DNA of 49,480 nucleotides from DASZTU01 sp035493835. Its GTDB lineage: Bacteria > Pseudomonadota > Alphaproteobacteria > Rhizobiales > Devosiaceae. Each line of letters opens with the position of its first letter. Position 1 is the stretch's first letter. Below the pieces are notes generated by a model, which did not search any database, was not told where the DNA came from, and worked only from the letters and a program-made list of their open reading frames with translations. Positions 42,977 to 49,322 of the stretch are shown here, in pieces. The stretch lies in contig DATJHO010000038.1 in the NCBI GenBank assembly GCA_035493835.1, positions 1 to 49,480 on the forward strand, given 5' to 3'. Position numbers and translations under genes: made by a program.

Positions 42977-43010
42977 AAAAGCCCCGACGTTGCAAGCCGG
43001 GGCGAGTTTT
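42977..43010 (-). terminator. Rho-independent terminator (minus strand)
   Basis: Stem GCCCCG (42981-42986) / CGGGGC (42998-43003), preceded on the plus strand by AAAA and so followed on the minus strand by TTTT. It lies 43 bp past the end of the Gly-rich gene and ends its message; the TTTT at 43007-43010 makes it potentially bidirectional. Confidence 0.75.
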
Positions 43011-43052
43011 AGCAATGACGATATACTAGAGGGCCTGGGACAGTGATGCGCT

Positions 43053-43364
43053 TCATTGGGTCGGCGTGGTCGGCGTAGTCATCGGGTTCGCTGGGGTTGC
43101 CTGACAAAGCGTCGGATTAGTAGCTCGGGCCACCGGAGTGGTGCAGTCAGTGGCGTCAGGATTGCTGCCGGCGCCCTTGCTGCTGGTGTTACCGGAAAGC
43201 GGATTCTGACCGCCGCCGCTACCTGTGCCGGTGGCGCCGCTGTTTGCACTACCGCCGGCTCCCGAACCGCCCCCACCGCCCGAGTTGTTTTGCGCAAGCG
43301 CCGGCAATGCCATTGTGAAGCTTGCGGCTGCGACGATGACAGCAATCGATTTGGTCAAGTGCAT
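43053..43364 (-). CDS. Secreted Gly/Ser-rich small protein
   Basis: 103 residues; GAGGAGAC precedes the ATG. Signal peptide MHLTKSIAVIVAAASFTMALPALAQ, then a Gly/Ser/Asn low-complexity stretch to ~68, a CTTPVARATNPTLC segment with two Cys that could form a disulfide, and a Thr/Pro tail. Similar small exported proteins occur across Hyphomicrobiales without known function. Own terminator at 42977-43010. Confidence 0.65.
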   Translation of the reverse strand: MHLTKSIAVIVAAASFTMALPALAQNNSGGGGGSGAGGSANSGATGTGSGGGQNPLSGNTSSKGAGSNPDATDCTTPVARATNPTLCQATPANPMTTPTTPTQ

Positions 43365-43433
43365 TTGTTGTCTCCTCTATTCCAATAGGAGGCGAACTTG
43401 ACCTTATGCGGTTGGTTCCGCTTGAGAACGAGA

Positions 43434-43466
43434 AAAGCACCGGCCCCGCCGAAGCGAGACCGGGGC
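43434..43466 (-). terminator. Rho-independent terminator (minus strand)
   Basis: GCCCCG (43443-43448) / CGGGGC (43461-43466) with a 12-base loop; downstream on the minus strand comes CGGTGCTTTTC. It lies 38 bp after the stop of the 162-residue gene at 43504. Shares the AAAAGC...GCCCCG style of the terminator at 42977. Confidence 0.6.
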
Positions 43467-43503
43467 AAGCATTCCGTTCAGTTTGGCGCTTTCGCCAAGT
43501 CGG

Positions 43504-43992
43504 CTATTCGGCCTCCCACACCGTCATCGGCGTTATCGGGTCCGTGGCTGCGAGTTCCGCGGAAGTTTGCGGCTCCTGTCCGCGTGGCCAGTCCGGCACG
43601 ACGCCGGTCTCGGGCCAGGGTTCGGCGAGCGGCGGCATCACCGACAGGTCGATGTAGGGGCCGCCGCCGAGATGGAAAGACCACGCGAGCCGACGGTGAG
43701 GTTTGAGCCCCGGCTTGCCGCGCCAACAGAGTTCGTCGTTTTCATCGGGCTTGTAGAAGGCCACGCCGACGATGCGCTCCGCTTCGGCTCGGATCGCCTC
43801 GGCCAGCACGACAGGGTCGCAGGCCTCTTCTGTCCACGCCACGGCGATTAGGTCGATGTCACGCCGCTGCGAGCCATGTTCGGCCAGCGCATAACCGTTG
43901 GCGCGAGCTACCGCGCGAAGTGGCTCTATAAGCACCTTGGCGAGGCCGAGGCAGAGCGCTTGGTCGCGCAAGGAAAGTGATGTCTTGGCCAT
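43504..43992 (-). CDS. Prophage-type hypothetical protein with GS..RDIDLIAV motif
   Basis: 162 residues from the ATG at 43990-43992, coupled to the upstream DUF6527 gene by TGATG. LRAVARANGYALAEHGSQRRDIDLIAVAWTEEA, KPHRRLAWSFHLGGGPYIDLSVMPP are segments I recall from many prophage proteins of unknown function. GS followed by DxD resembles a nucleotidyltransferase active site, but the spacing is shorter than in classic Pol-beta enzymes, so that link is weak. Confidence 0.7.
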   Translation of the reverse strand: MAKTSLSLRDQALCLGLAKVLIEPLRAVARANGYALAEHGSQRRDIDLIAVAWTEEACDPVVLAEAIRAEAERIVGVAFYKPDENDELCWRGKPGLKPHRRLAWSFHLGGGPYIDLSVMPPLAEPWPETGVVPDWPRGQEPQTSAELAATDPITPMTVWEAE

Positions 43993-44285
43993 CAGCAGCT
44001 CGTCCAGACGCCTCCCTGCAGCCAGCCGTGCCAGTGGCCAACTCGATGCACCGACGGAAGGAGTGTCGGCTGCTCGCGATTGCCGTCCCAATCCCATGAG
44101 GGGGACGGCTCCGGGCGGAACGAGAGCGAGCCCAACTGGCCGCACCCGCAGGGACACGCGAAGATCATTCCGGCATCGGTCCGATCACCAGAGGTGAAGA
44201 ACTCGAAGGCACCGGGAGGCACATCATCGCTGTCGATATCGTTGACCCGCTGGGCCCGGACGGGCTCGGTTTTGATTTCAGCCAT
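43992..44285 (-). CDS. DUF6527 family protein
   Basis: 97 residues from the ATG at 44283-44285. MIFACPCGCGQLGSL...LLPSVHRVGHWHGWLQGGVWTSC is the pattern of DUF6527 proteins, which are commonly found beside phage lysis genes; the CPCGCG and the later His/Cys residues look like a metal site. In some bacteria this domain is linked to ubiquitin-like pathways (recalled, not checked), but no E1/E2-like gene is present here. One-base overlap with the next gene. Confidence 0.7.
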   Translation of the reverse strand: MAEIKTEPVRAQRVNDIDSDDVPPGAFEFFTSGDRTDAGMIFACPCGCGQLGSLSFRPEPSPSWDWDGNREQPTLLPSVHRVGHWHGWLQGGVWTSC

Positions 44286-44484
44286 TGATGCACACCCCGC
44301 TGTCCGCCCATGCCGAGCTGTCTCTCGGCGTGCCACAAGCGGGTCACAAATGTTCTCTAGCGCACACGGCGCGTCGAGCACCGCCGGCCGAAGGCATTGG
44401 CCCTCCTATGCCGGCACCGCTGCCGTGGCTACGACGGGTACCCGATTTGACAATGCGCCCTCTGGCGCAAGGAGACTGATTACT

Positions 44485-44661
44485 ATGTTGAAGATCCTGA
44501 CGACGACCGGACTAGCTGCCGTTTTGGCGGTGGGCCTCGCACTGGGCCCGGGCGTCGGTTCCGCCGTTGCCGCCCCCTGGGGCTGGCACCACCACCCGCA
44601 TCACGTGTGCCACATCGTGTGGCGTCACCACCACCCCGTTAAAGTGTGCGCCTGGCGCTAA
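44485..44661 (+). CDS. Secreted His-rich mini-protein
   Basis: 58 residues; AGGAGAC lies upstream of the ATG at 44485. Signal peptide MLKILTTTGLAAVLAVGLALGPGVGSAVA, mature part WGWHHHPHHVCHIVWRHHHPVKVCAWR with eight His and two Cys, suggesting metal binding. Only 27 residues are mature. Its stop overlaps the stop of the converging RlpA-like gene by 3 bp. Confidence 0.7.
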   Translation: MLKILTTTGLAAVLAVGLALGPGVGSAVAAPWGWHHHPHHVCHIVWRHHHPVKVCAWR

Positions 44662-45077
44662 TACCGGAGTGCCGGTGGCCCGTTGTCTCGGGCCACCGTT
44701 TCCCTACCACCGAACCCGGATATGCACACCCTCGCCGTCCCGTTCATGCCTAGCCGGCGCGCCGCCGCCCGGCTCAAGTCGATGATCCTGCCCTTCGCAT
44801 ACGGCCCGCGATCGTTGACCCTGACCACCACACTCCGGCCGGTCCGCAGATCGACGACGCGCACCATCGTCCCGAACGGCAGGCTCCGGTGCGCTGCCGT
44901 CATGCTGCTGCCGTCGAAGTGCTCGCCGTCGGCGGTGCGGTGGCCGGACTCCGACCCGTACCAACTGGCGATGCCGCATTGCCGGAACTCGGCCGCTTGG
45001 CCGTGCGTGACGGCGAAAATGAAAAGGCCGCCCATGATGAGAGCGGCCCATAGCGTCACGGCCATGAGGGCGCGCAT
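44658..45077 (-). CDS. RlpA-like double-psi beta-barrel protein
   Basis: 139 residues. ATG at 45075-45077 overlaps the preceding stop by 1 bp (TGATG); a GTG three bases earlier is an alternative. N-terminal membrane span/signal (MRALMAVTLWAALIMGGLFIFAV), then the RlpA fold: IASWYGSESGHRTADGE, AAHRSLPFGTMVRV and VNDRGPYAKGRIIDLSRAAA. RlpA proteins are lytic transglycosylases acting on denuded peptidoglycan; here the short form without SPOR sits in a lysis cassette. Confidence 0.85.
   Translation of the reverse strand: MRALMAVTLWAALIMGGLFIFAVTHGQAAEFRQCGIASWYGSESGHRTADGEHFDGSSMTAAHRSLPFGTMVRVVDLRTGRSVVVRVNDRGPYAKGRIIDLSRAAARRLGMNGTARVCISGFGGRETVARDNGPPALRY
44674..44697 (+). terminator. Hairpin overlapping the 3' end of the RlpA-like gene
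   Basis: Nine-bp perfect stem GGTGGCCCG / CGGGCCACC, 6-base loop, 13 bp after the His-rich gene's stop, followed by GTTTCCC. It lies inside the last codons of the converging RlpA-like gene. Confidence 0.5.
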
Positions 45078-45499
45078 CACTTGATCCCCAGCCAGTGGGC
45101 GAGCCAAGACTTGAAGGCCTCCCCCCAGGCCACGGCCGCCGCCAGGGCTGCAAGCCCGCCGCCGCCGATGAACCACAGCAGCACGGAGCCAAACTTTTTG
45201 GCATTCTCGACGTCGGCGATTGTCGGCGCCGCCTTCTCGACGGCCGCCTTCAGCGTGGCGACGGTGTCCCTCGCCTGAGCGGCAACCATCGCTGTCACCT
45301 TGACGTCGCCCTTCAGCGTGGCGACGTCCTCGGCAACGCCGTTGACCTTGTCGTAGAGCTCGCGGCGGCTTTCGCGGCTCTCCTGCCGCTCCTGCTCAAA
45401 CGCCTCGTCCCGGCGCTCGCCGTCGCGCCGAAGGCCCGCCAGCTCGGCGCCAAAGGTCGCCATCTGGGAAATGATCCGTTCGGATTGATCTTCGTTCAC
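45077..45499 (-). CDS. Phage-type coiled-coil protein with C-terminal membrane span
   Basis: 140 residues starting with GTG at 45497-45499. Residues 1-60 are highly charged and helical (coiled coil: RRDGERRDEAFEQERQESRESRRE), then ATLKGDVKVTAMVAAQARDTVATLK, and the end FGSVLLWFIGGGGLAALAAAVAWG is a single membrane span. Resembles DUF1515-like phage proteins seen next to endolysins. Possibly a holin partner or spanin-like protein; function unproven. Confidence 0.65.
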   Translation of the reverse strand: MNEDQSERIISQMATFGAELAGLRRDGERRDEAFEQERQESRESRRELYDKVNGVAEDVATLKGDVKVTAMVAAQARDTVATLKAAVEKAAPTIADVENAKKFGSVLLWFIGGGGLAALAAAVAWGEAFKSWLAHWLGIK

Positions 45500-45527
45500 C
45501 GCGCCGCCCTCCGGTGTGCTTCAGGGA

Positions 45528-46034
45528 TCAGGGCTTCAGCGGCATCGGCGACGCGCCGGGCTCGGGGCTCAGCACCTGGCCGCCATCGGCCCCGGGCTCG
45601 AGGCTGAGGCGGGCGAGGATCTTCTGCCGGATGGCGTCTTCCCCGCCGAGCCATGCGATCAGCTTGGCCGGCCCGTGGTCGATGACGTACTGGGCGGAGG
45701 TGGCCAGTACCCGTGAGCCGACGGCCACGTCCAGCGTCTTGCCGACGGCGGCGCCCTCGACCCTGTTCAGCCCGAAGTCGACACCACGCTCGAGCAGCTG
45801 CTCGGCAGCATCGATGTTCTGGGTGGTGACATAGGCCTTGAGCGCCGCAGGGAGATATCGCGCGAGCCAGGTGAGCGCGGCGGTGAGGATGATGCCGACG
45901 ACCGGCAGGACGAAGTTGATCAGCGCCACCAGCCAGTCGCCCCATGGGACAACGACGGCATTGGGGTCGGCGGCGAGAGCCGGACCGACCAGCAGAAGGG
46001 CGAGCACGAGCGCGCCCGCGAGAGCGAGTTTCAT
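45528..46034 (-). CDS. Holin-like membrane protein
   Basis: 168 residues; GGATATG upstream of the ATG. N-terminal signal-like span (MKLALAGALVLALLLVGPALA), a second span WLVALINFVLPVVGIILTAALTWLA, then a soluble helical region with GVDFGLNRVEGAAVGKTLDVAVGSRVLATSAQYVIDHG, as in long-tailed phage holins (phage_holin LLH type). Fits the position between the amidase side and the RlpA-like gene. Holin activity is inferred only. Confidence 0.6.
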   Translation of the reverse strand: MKLALAGALVLALLLVGPALAADPNAVVVPWGDWLVALINFVLPVVGIILTAALTWLARYLPAALKAYVTTQNIDAAEQLLERGVDFGLNRVEGAAVGKTLDVAVGSRVLATSAQYVIDHGPAKLIAWLGGEDAIRQKILARLSLEPGADGGQVLSPEPGASPMPLKP

Positions 46035-46154
46035 AGGATCATATCCTTTGTGAATGGATAGGTGGTAAGTTGCAGTGGCCTGCTAGATGGCCTCATGAAC
46101 CGATGGCAGGCTGGCGCCCGACCTCACGCGACAGTTGGCCGGGCGCCTTTATCG

Positions 46155-46178
46155 CCGCCCGAACCCTTGCTCGGGCGG
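46155..46178 (+). terminator. Terminator-like hairpin on the strand opposite the lysis genes
   Basis: Eight-bp stem CCGCCCGA (46155-46162) / TCGGGCGG (46171-46178), 8-base loop, followed on the plus strand by TTTCTTG. A second possible plus-strand hairpin, GGCGCCC (46113-46119) with GGGCGCC (46141-46147) then TTTAT, lies just before. The genes here all run on the minus strand. Confidence 0.5.
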
Positions 46179-46185
46179 TTTCTTG

Positions 46186-46497
46186 TCAGCTGCCCGGCTG
46201 CGCCGCTTCGTCGGCTGCGACCTGGTTGTCGATCGCCGTGGTCTGCGCCGAGAGCGCGGCGAGCTGCGCGGTCCAAGCGGCATCATCCGGCGCGCCGCCG
46301 CTTTCGATCAGCGAGACGCCGGCAGCAATGAACGGTTCGGCCGAGGCGACCCCGGAGACGATGGCGGGCTCGGCCGCTGCAAAGGCCCCGAGGAGCTGGG
46401 CGACATAGGTGGCGCCGAGACCGCCCGCCGCGGCCGCCGCGACAGTGAGAGCTTCCTGAATGTCCGCGCCGATGGCGGAGGTGGTGCTGTCGCTCAT
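46186..46497 (-). CDS. Ala-rich hypothetical protein of the lysis cassette
   Basis: 103 residues from the ATG at 46495-46497, coupled to the lipoprotein gene by TGATG. Starts MSDSTTSAIGADIQEAL, then an Ala/Gly-rich segment (AAAAAGGLGATYVAQLLGAFAAAEPAIVSG) with membrane-like character, and an acidic end. No family recognised; position suggests a phage envelope-disruption role. Confidence 0.55.
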   Translation of the reverse strand: MSDSTTSAIGADIQEALTVAAAAAGGLGATYVAQLLGAFAAAEPAIVSGVASAEPFIAAGVSLIESGGAPDDAAWTAQLAALSAQTTAIDNQVAADEAAQPGS

Positions 46498-46919
46498 CAC
46501 GAAGCCTTTCCGATGTTGTACTGCGCTTCGATCTGGCTGACGGTCGCAATCGCGTCCTCCGCCGTCTGGAGCAGTTGGCTGAAGTTGAGGCCGGGATAGT
46601 TCGCCGGGTTGCGCGCGAACGCCTGCAGCGCCGTGTAGGCGGTATCCGCCGCATGCACGTCCTTCTGGATCGTCACCAGCACGCTCTTGCTGTGGCAGAT
46701 GTTGGTGGTGCTGATCGCCGTCCCGACCGGGCACAGCGGCAGCGCCGCGTAGCCGACCGCCAGTGCCTTGGCGGTCCCGGAGGCGTTGCCGAGCTGGAAC
46801 ACCTCGGTCTGGTTGATCGGGTTGGTAACGGTAGCGAAGGGGTTGAGCGTGGCGCAGTCGGCAAGCGGCAGCACCAAGCATGCCAGGGCGGCGAGCCCGA
46901 GCACGGTTTTCAGTTTCAT
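46497..46919 (-). CDS. Small lipoprotein of the lysis cassette
   Basis: 140 residues. Signal MKLKTVLGLAALACLVLPLA ends in the lipobox PLADC, so anchored in the inner or outer membrane. The rest is helical with ALAVGYAALPLCPVG, KSVLVTIQKDVHAADTAYTALQAFARNPANYPGL; similar small proteins stand beside phage endolysins in Rhizobiales. Could act like an outer-membrane spanin (o-spanin), which is inferred from size, lipobox and position. Confidence 0.65.
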   Translation of the reverse strand: MKLKTVLGLAALACLVLPLADCATLNPFATVTNPINQTEVFQLGNASGTAKALAVGYAALPLCPVGTAISTTNICHSKSVLVTIQKDVHAADTAYTALQAFARNPANYPGLNFSQLLQTAEDAIATVSQIEAQYNIGKAS

Positions 46920-46957
46920 CGATGTCTCCTTGGGGTGAGGCTTTGCCTCGGGAAATT

Positions 46958-47548
46958 TCAGCCCTTGCGGGTCGTGGTCGTCGGCACGAACGGGGTAGCT
47001 ACCCAGTCGGCAGGCGCCGGCAGCGCATAGGCCGCCTCTACCCGGGCGACAAAGGCCGCCCAGATCTTGGGATCGGTAGTCGGGTCGCTATGGCCACCTC
47101 CGGCCTTGCCGAGGTCGAAGTGCGAGCAGAACCCCTGCCCGGCCCCGCCCTCCGCCCAGCGGCACGGCAGGTCGAACTTGTGCAGCAGGAAGGCGATGAT
47201 GTTGGCGGCCGCCTGCCATTCCGGGGCGGCAAAGCCCTTGGCGGTGTAGCCCGCCATCTCCACGCCGATCGACGCGGAGTTGAAGGCGACGGCATGCCAG
47301 GCCTTATTGGCGAACGGCACCATCTGGGTTGCCTCGCTGCCATCCTCGCGCAGCACGATGTGGGCACTGACCTGCGAGGCCTTCTGAGAGAACCAGGAGA
47401 TCGATCCGCCGTAGCTGCCCTCGCAGTCGTGCACCACTATCAGGCGGACCGCGGCCCCATTGCGGCTCGAATGGTTCGGGCTCGCGACTTGCTTCAACGG
47501 CGGCAGGACGAGCGAAGTCGCCGCGCCGCGCGGCACGCTGGAATGCAT
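46958..47548 (-). CDS. N-acetylmuramoyl-L-alanine amidase (phage endolysin-like)
   Basis: 196 residues from the ATG at 47546-47548, with GGAGATC upstream. Amidase_2 fold: H40 in LIVVHDCEGS, SAHIVLREDG, a GVEMAGY strand, and H143/H153/D155 in FCSHFDLG and GGGHSDP as zinc and catalytic positions. No signal peptide, as expected for an endolysin released by a holin. Cleaves the bond between MurNAc and L-Ala of peptidoglycan. Head of the minus-strand lysis cassette. Confidence 0.9.
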   Translation of the reverse strand: MHSSVPRGAATSLVLPPLKQVASPNHSSRNGAAVRLIVVHDCEGSYGGSISWFSQKASQVSAHIVLREDGSEATQMVPFANKAWHAVAFNSASIGVEMAGYTAKGFAAPEWQAAANIIAFLLHKFDLPCRWAEGGAGQGFCSHFDLGKAGGGHSDPTTDPKIWAAFVARVEAAYALPAPADWVATPFVPTTTTRKG

Positions 47549-47572
47549 GGTGATCTCCGGGAAATGGAAATG

Positions 47573-47595
47573 AAAAAGCCCGCGCGAGGCGGGGC
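47573..47595 (-). terminator. Terminator-like hairpin upstream of the amidase
   Basis: CCCGC (47579-47583) / GCGGG (47589-47593) with TTTTT following on the minus strand, only 25 bp before the amidase start. The next gene upstream lies on the other strand, so the terminator either ended a lost minus-strand gene or attenuates entry into the lysis cassette. Confidence 0.5.
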
Positions 47596-47630
47596 GGAAC
47601 GTGCTTAGCTGCTGATCGGGGGAGATCGAC

Positions 47631-47864
47631 ATGAGCGACTGGTGGTTGGAAACGATCGTCTGCGTGATGCTCGGCGTGTCGGCCGGGATCTACTGGCCAA
47701 GCATTGGCGTTGCCATTGCGACCGCGGCGATGTTCGTCATCACGTTAATCATTGCGATCGCATCAGGCGCTTGGGCCGAAGCGATCGCGGGGTGGATAGG
47801 CGGCAGCCTTGCGATTGGGCTGACGCTGGCCGCACGATCAGTTGCCCTGTCCGGGAGGCGGTGA
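47631..47864 (+). CDS. Small two-span membrane protein
   Basis: 77 residues; GGGGGAGATCGAC precedes the ATG at 47631. Two or three hydrophobic segments (IVCVMLGVSAGIYW, IGVAIATAAMFVITLIIAIASGAW, GGSLAIGLTLAARSVAL). No family recognised; a second holin-like candidate by size, or an unrelated phage membrane protein. Confidence 0.6.
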   Translation: MSDWWLETIVCVMLGVSAGIYWPSIGVAIATAAMFVITLIIAIASGAWAEAIAGWIGGSLAIGLTLAARSVALSGRR

Positions 47865-47866
47865 CA

Positions 47867-48031
47867 ATGTCCACCGGCGGACTGTTTGGCCCGCGGGGAT
47901 CATTGGGGGTTCACGATGTTCGGCTGTTCTGGCGCTCTTCTGCTGAGAGGCGGTGGTACCTGACGGTCAATCCGGTGAATTGCGGTGAACGTGGCCAAAA
48001 TGCGACAGTCCTAGCTGATCTTACTCTATAG
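47867..48031 (+). CDS. Possible 54-residue protein
   Basis: A GGGAGGCG site precedes an ATG two bases after the previous stop; the product (MSTGGLFGPRGSLGVHD...) has no recognised motif or helical pattern. Support is only the ribosome site and spacing; it may be untranslated leader of the outer-membrane gene. Confidence 0.25.
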   Translation: MSTGGLFGPRGSLGVHDVRLFWRSSAERRWYLTVNPVNCGERGQNATVLADLTL

Positions 48032-48060
48032 TTAGGCTGTATACATTTGTGGAGATTTCA

Positions 48061-48783
48061 ATGCGTCGTTTGGTACTATCTAGCCTCGCTCTGATCGCAC
48101 TTTCATCGGGCGGCGCCTATGCCGCCGATCTCGCCGTTCCTGCTGCGCCGGTTCCGGTTGCTTCGCCGGTTGCCGCTAATTGGACCGGCTTTTATGCCGG
48201 CATCTTTGGTGGCCTGGCTGCTTCGACCGATGCGCTCGATATGGCCGCACCGGGCGCTGGCACCGTCAACGCCAATATTACCGGCAATGGCTGGCTCGGC
48301 GGCGGTCGCATCGGCTATGACTACGATCTCGGCGGCCCGGTACTCGGCGCCTATGCGGACTTTGCCGGCGCCAATATCGGGGCGCAGATCGACGGCAGCG
48401 AAGACCTCGGCGGCGGCGCCACCGCCACCTTCAATATTCACGACACGCTGCAGACCCTCGGCACAGTGCAGGGCAAGGCCGGCTATGCGTTCGGCGACCT
48501 GATGGCCTATGTTCACGGCGGCTTCGCCTACGGCCACACCGAGACCGGGTTCTCCGAGTCCATCAGCGGCGGCCCCAGCGTTTCGGGAAGCACGAGTCAG
48601 AACCGCACAGGCTGGACCATCGGCGCCGGCCTCGCCTATCAGCTACCGAACAACATCGAGATCAGCACCGAGTATGGCTACTACGACCTTGGCACCGCCT
48701 CGGTCGCCAATGTTGCCGGTGTGCCAATCAACGATCGTCTGACCTTCAACACCGCAACGGTCGGCCTGAACTACCGCTTCTGA
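48061..48783 (+). CDS. Outer-membrane beta-barrel protein (Omp25/31-like)
   Basis: 240 residues from the ATG at 48061 (GGAG upstream). Signal peptide MRRLVLSSLALIALSSGGAYA, then the typical AADL...PAAPVPVA linker, NWTGFYAGIFGG as first strand, and GRIGYDYDLGGPVLGAYADFAGA, GYAFGDLMAYVHGGFAYG, GAGLAYQLPNNIEISTEYGYYDLG; the chain ends in NTATVGLNYRF, with terminal Phe as needed for BAM insertion. An eight-stranded porin-like/OmpA-type barrel common in Hyphomicrobiales. A strong terminator follows. Confidence 0.92.
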   Translation: MRRLVLSSLALIALSSGGAYAADLAVPAAPVPVASPVAANWTGFYAGIFGGLAASTDALDMAAPGAGTVNANITGNGWLGGGRIGYDYDLGGPVLGAYADFAGANIGAQIDGSEDLGGGATATFNIHDTLQTLGTVQGKAGYAFGDLMAYVHGGFAYGHTETGFSESISGGPSVSGSTSQNRTGWTIGAGLAYQLPNNIEISTEYGYYDLGTASVANVAGVPINDRLTFNTATVGLNYRF

Positions 48784-48816
48784 CGCCTGGTTCTTTTAGG
48801 CAAATCGGTCAGCTCC

Positions 48817-48852
48817 CCCGGCGCCACACCCTCGGCGCCGGGATTTTTGTTT
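48817..48852 (+). terminator. Rho-independent terminator of the outer-membrane barrel gene
   Basis: Nine-bp perfect GC stem CCCGGCGCC (48817-48825) / GGCGCCGGG (48834-48842), 8-base loop, followed by ATTTTTGTTT. The best intrinsic terminator in the window; 33 bp after the stop. Confidence 0.9.
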
Positions 48853-49046
48853 GCGCCCCGCTGGGCGCCTGAGCGGCTTCGTTCCTCCGGAACCTGCCAA
48901 CGGCCATCGGCATTCCAGTACGCCGGCGGAGAGCGCCCCAACCTCTGTCGGCACCAGCTAGGCCGCTCAATTCTTCGCTGGGCGGCCTCATTTTTGGTCG
49001 CGCCTTTCGGAACGGCGGAGTCCATGATTTTTTCCCGATGCATTTG

Positions 49047-49064
49047 TGCGCACATAAATGCGCA
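49047..49064. promoter_or_regulatory. hicAB operator-like palindrome 1
   Basis: TGCGCA-N6-TGCGCA. Each half is itself a palindrome. Lies upstream of a TTGACG (49072-49077) that may be the -35 of the hicA promoter. Confidence 0.5.
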
Positions 49065-49092
49065 TTGCCCGTTGACGATCGCCCCGCATGTG

Positions 49093-49110
49093 TGCGCATA
49101 TATTTGCGTA
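49093..49110. promoter_or_regulatory. hicAB operator-like palindrome 2
   Basis: TGCGCA-N6-TGCGTA, same geometry as the copy 46 bp upstream with one base changed. It overlaps the expected -10 region of the promoter whose -35 is TTGACG at 49072-49077, the position expected for autorepression by HicB. Confidence 0.5.
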
Positions 49111-49124
49111 CGGACGAGGCAGAC

Positions 49125-49313
49125 ATGCAGCACGAAACCAACACCGCCAAAATAATCCGCCGCCTCGAAAACGAAGGCTGGGAGAACGTCGGCGGGACGA
49201 AGCACACCAAGTTTCGTAAGGCTGGCTTTCCCTCGATCATGGTGCCCCGGCACCGCACCGTCACCGCCGGCGTGGCCCAGTCCATTGCCAAGGCGGCGGG
49301 TTGGACCAAGTAG
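49125..49313 (+). CDS. hicA: HicA toxin (mRNA interferase)
   Basis: 62 residues from the ATG at 49125 with GAGG upstream. Double-stranded-RNA-binding-like fold; IIRRLENEGWENVGGTKHTKFRKAG carries the conserved catalytic His (KHTKF), followed by VPRHRTVTAGVAQSIAKAAGW, the typical HicA end. Cleaves mRNA when not held by HicB, which is encoded 9 bp downstream. Under two matching palindromes that look like HicB operators. Confidence 0.93.
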   Translation: MQHETNTAKIIRRLENEGWENVGGTKHTKFRKAGFPSIMVPRHRTVTAGVAQSIAKAAGWTK

Positions 49314-49322
49314 GAGAAAGCG

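Larger units (their letters stand above)
48784..49124. other. 341-bp region between the outer-membrane gene and hicA
   Basis: Contains the terminator at 48817-48852, then roughly 180 bp without a supported gene, then the two hicA palindromes. A minus-strand frame of 84 codons (48771-49024) is open here but overlaps the terminator and the barrel gene, and was not accepted. Confidence 0.6.

Noticed and set aside
48771..49024. 84-codon minus-strand frame after the outer-membrane gene
   Set aside because: Overlaps the barrel gene and contains its strong terminator; no ribosome site or family.
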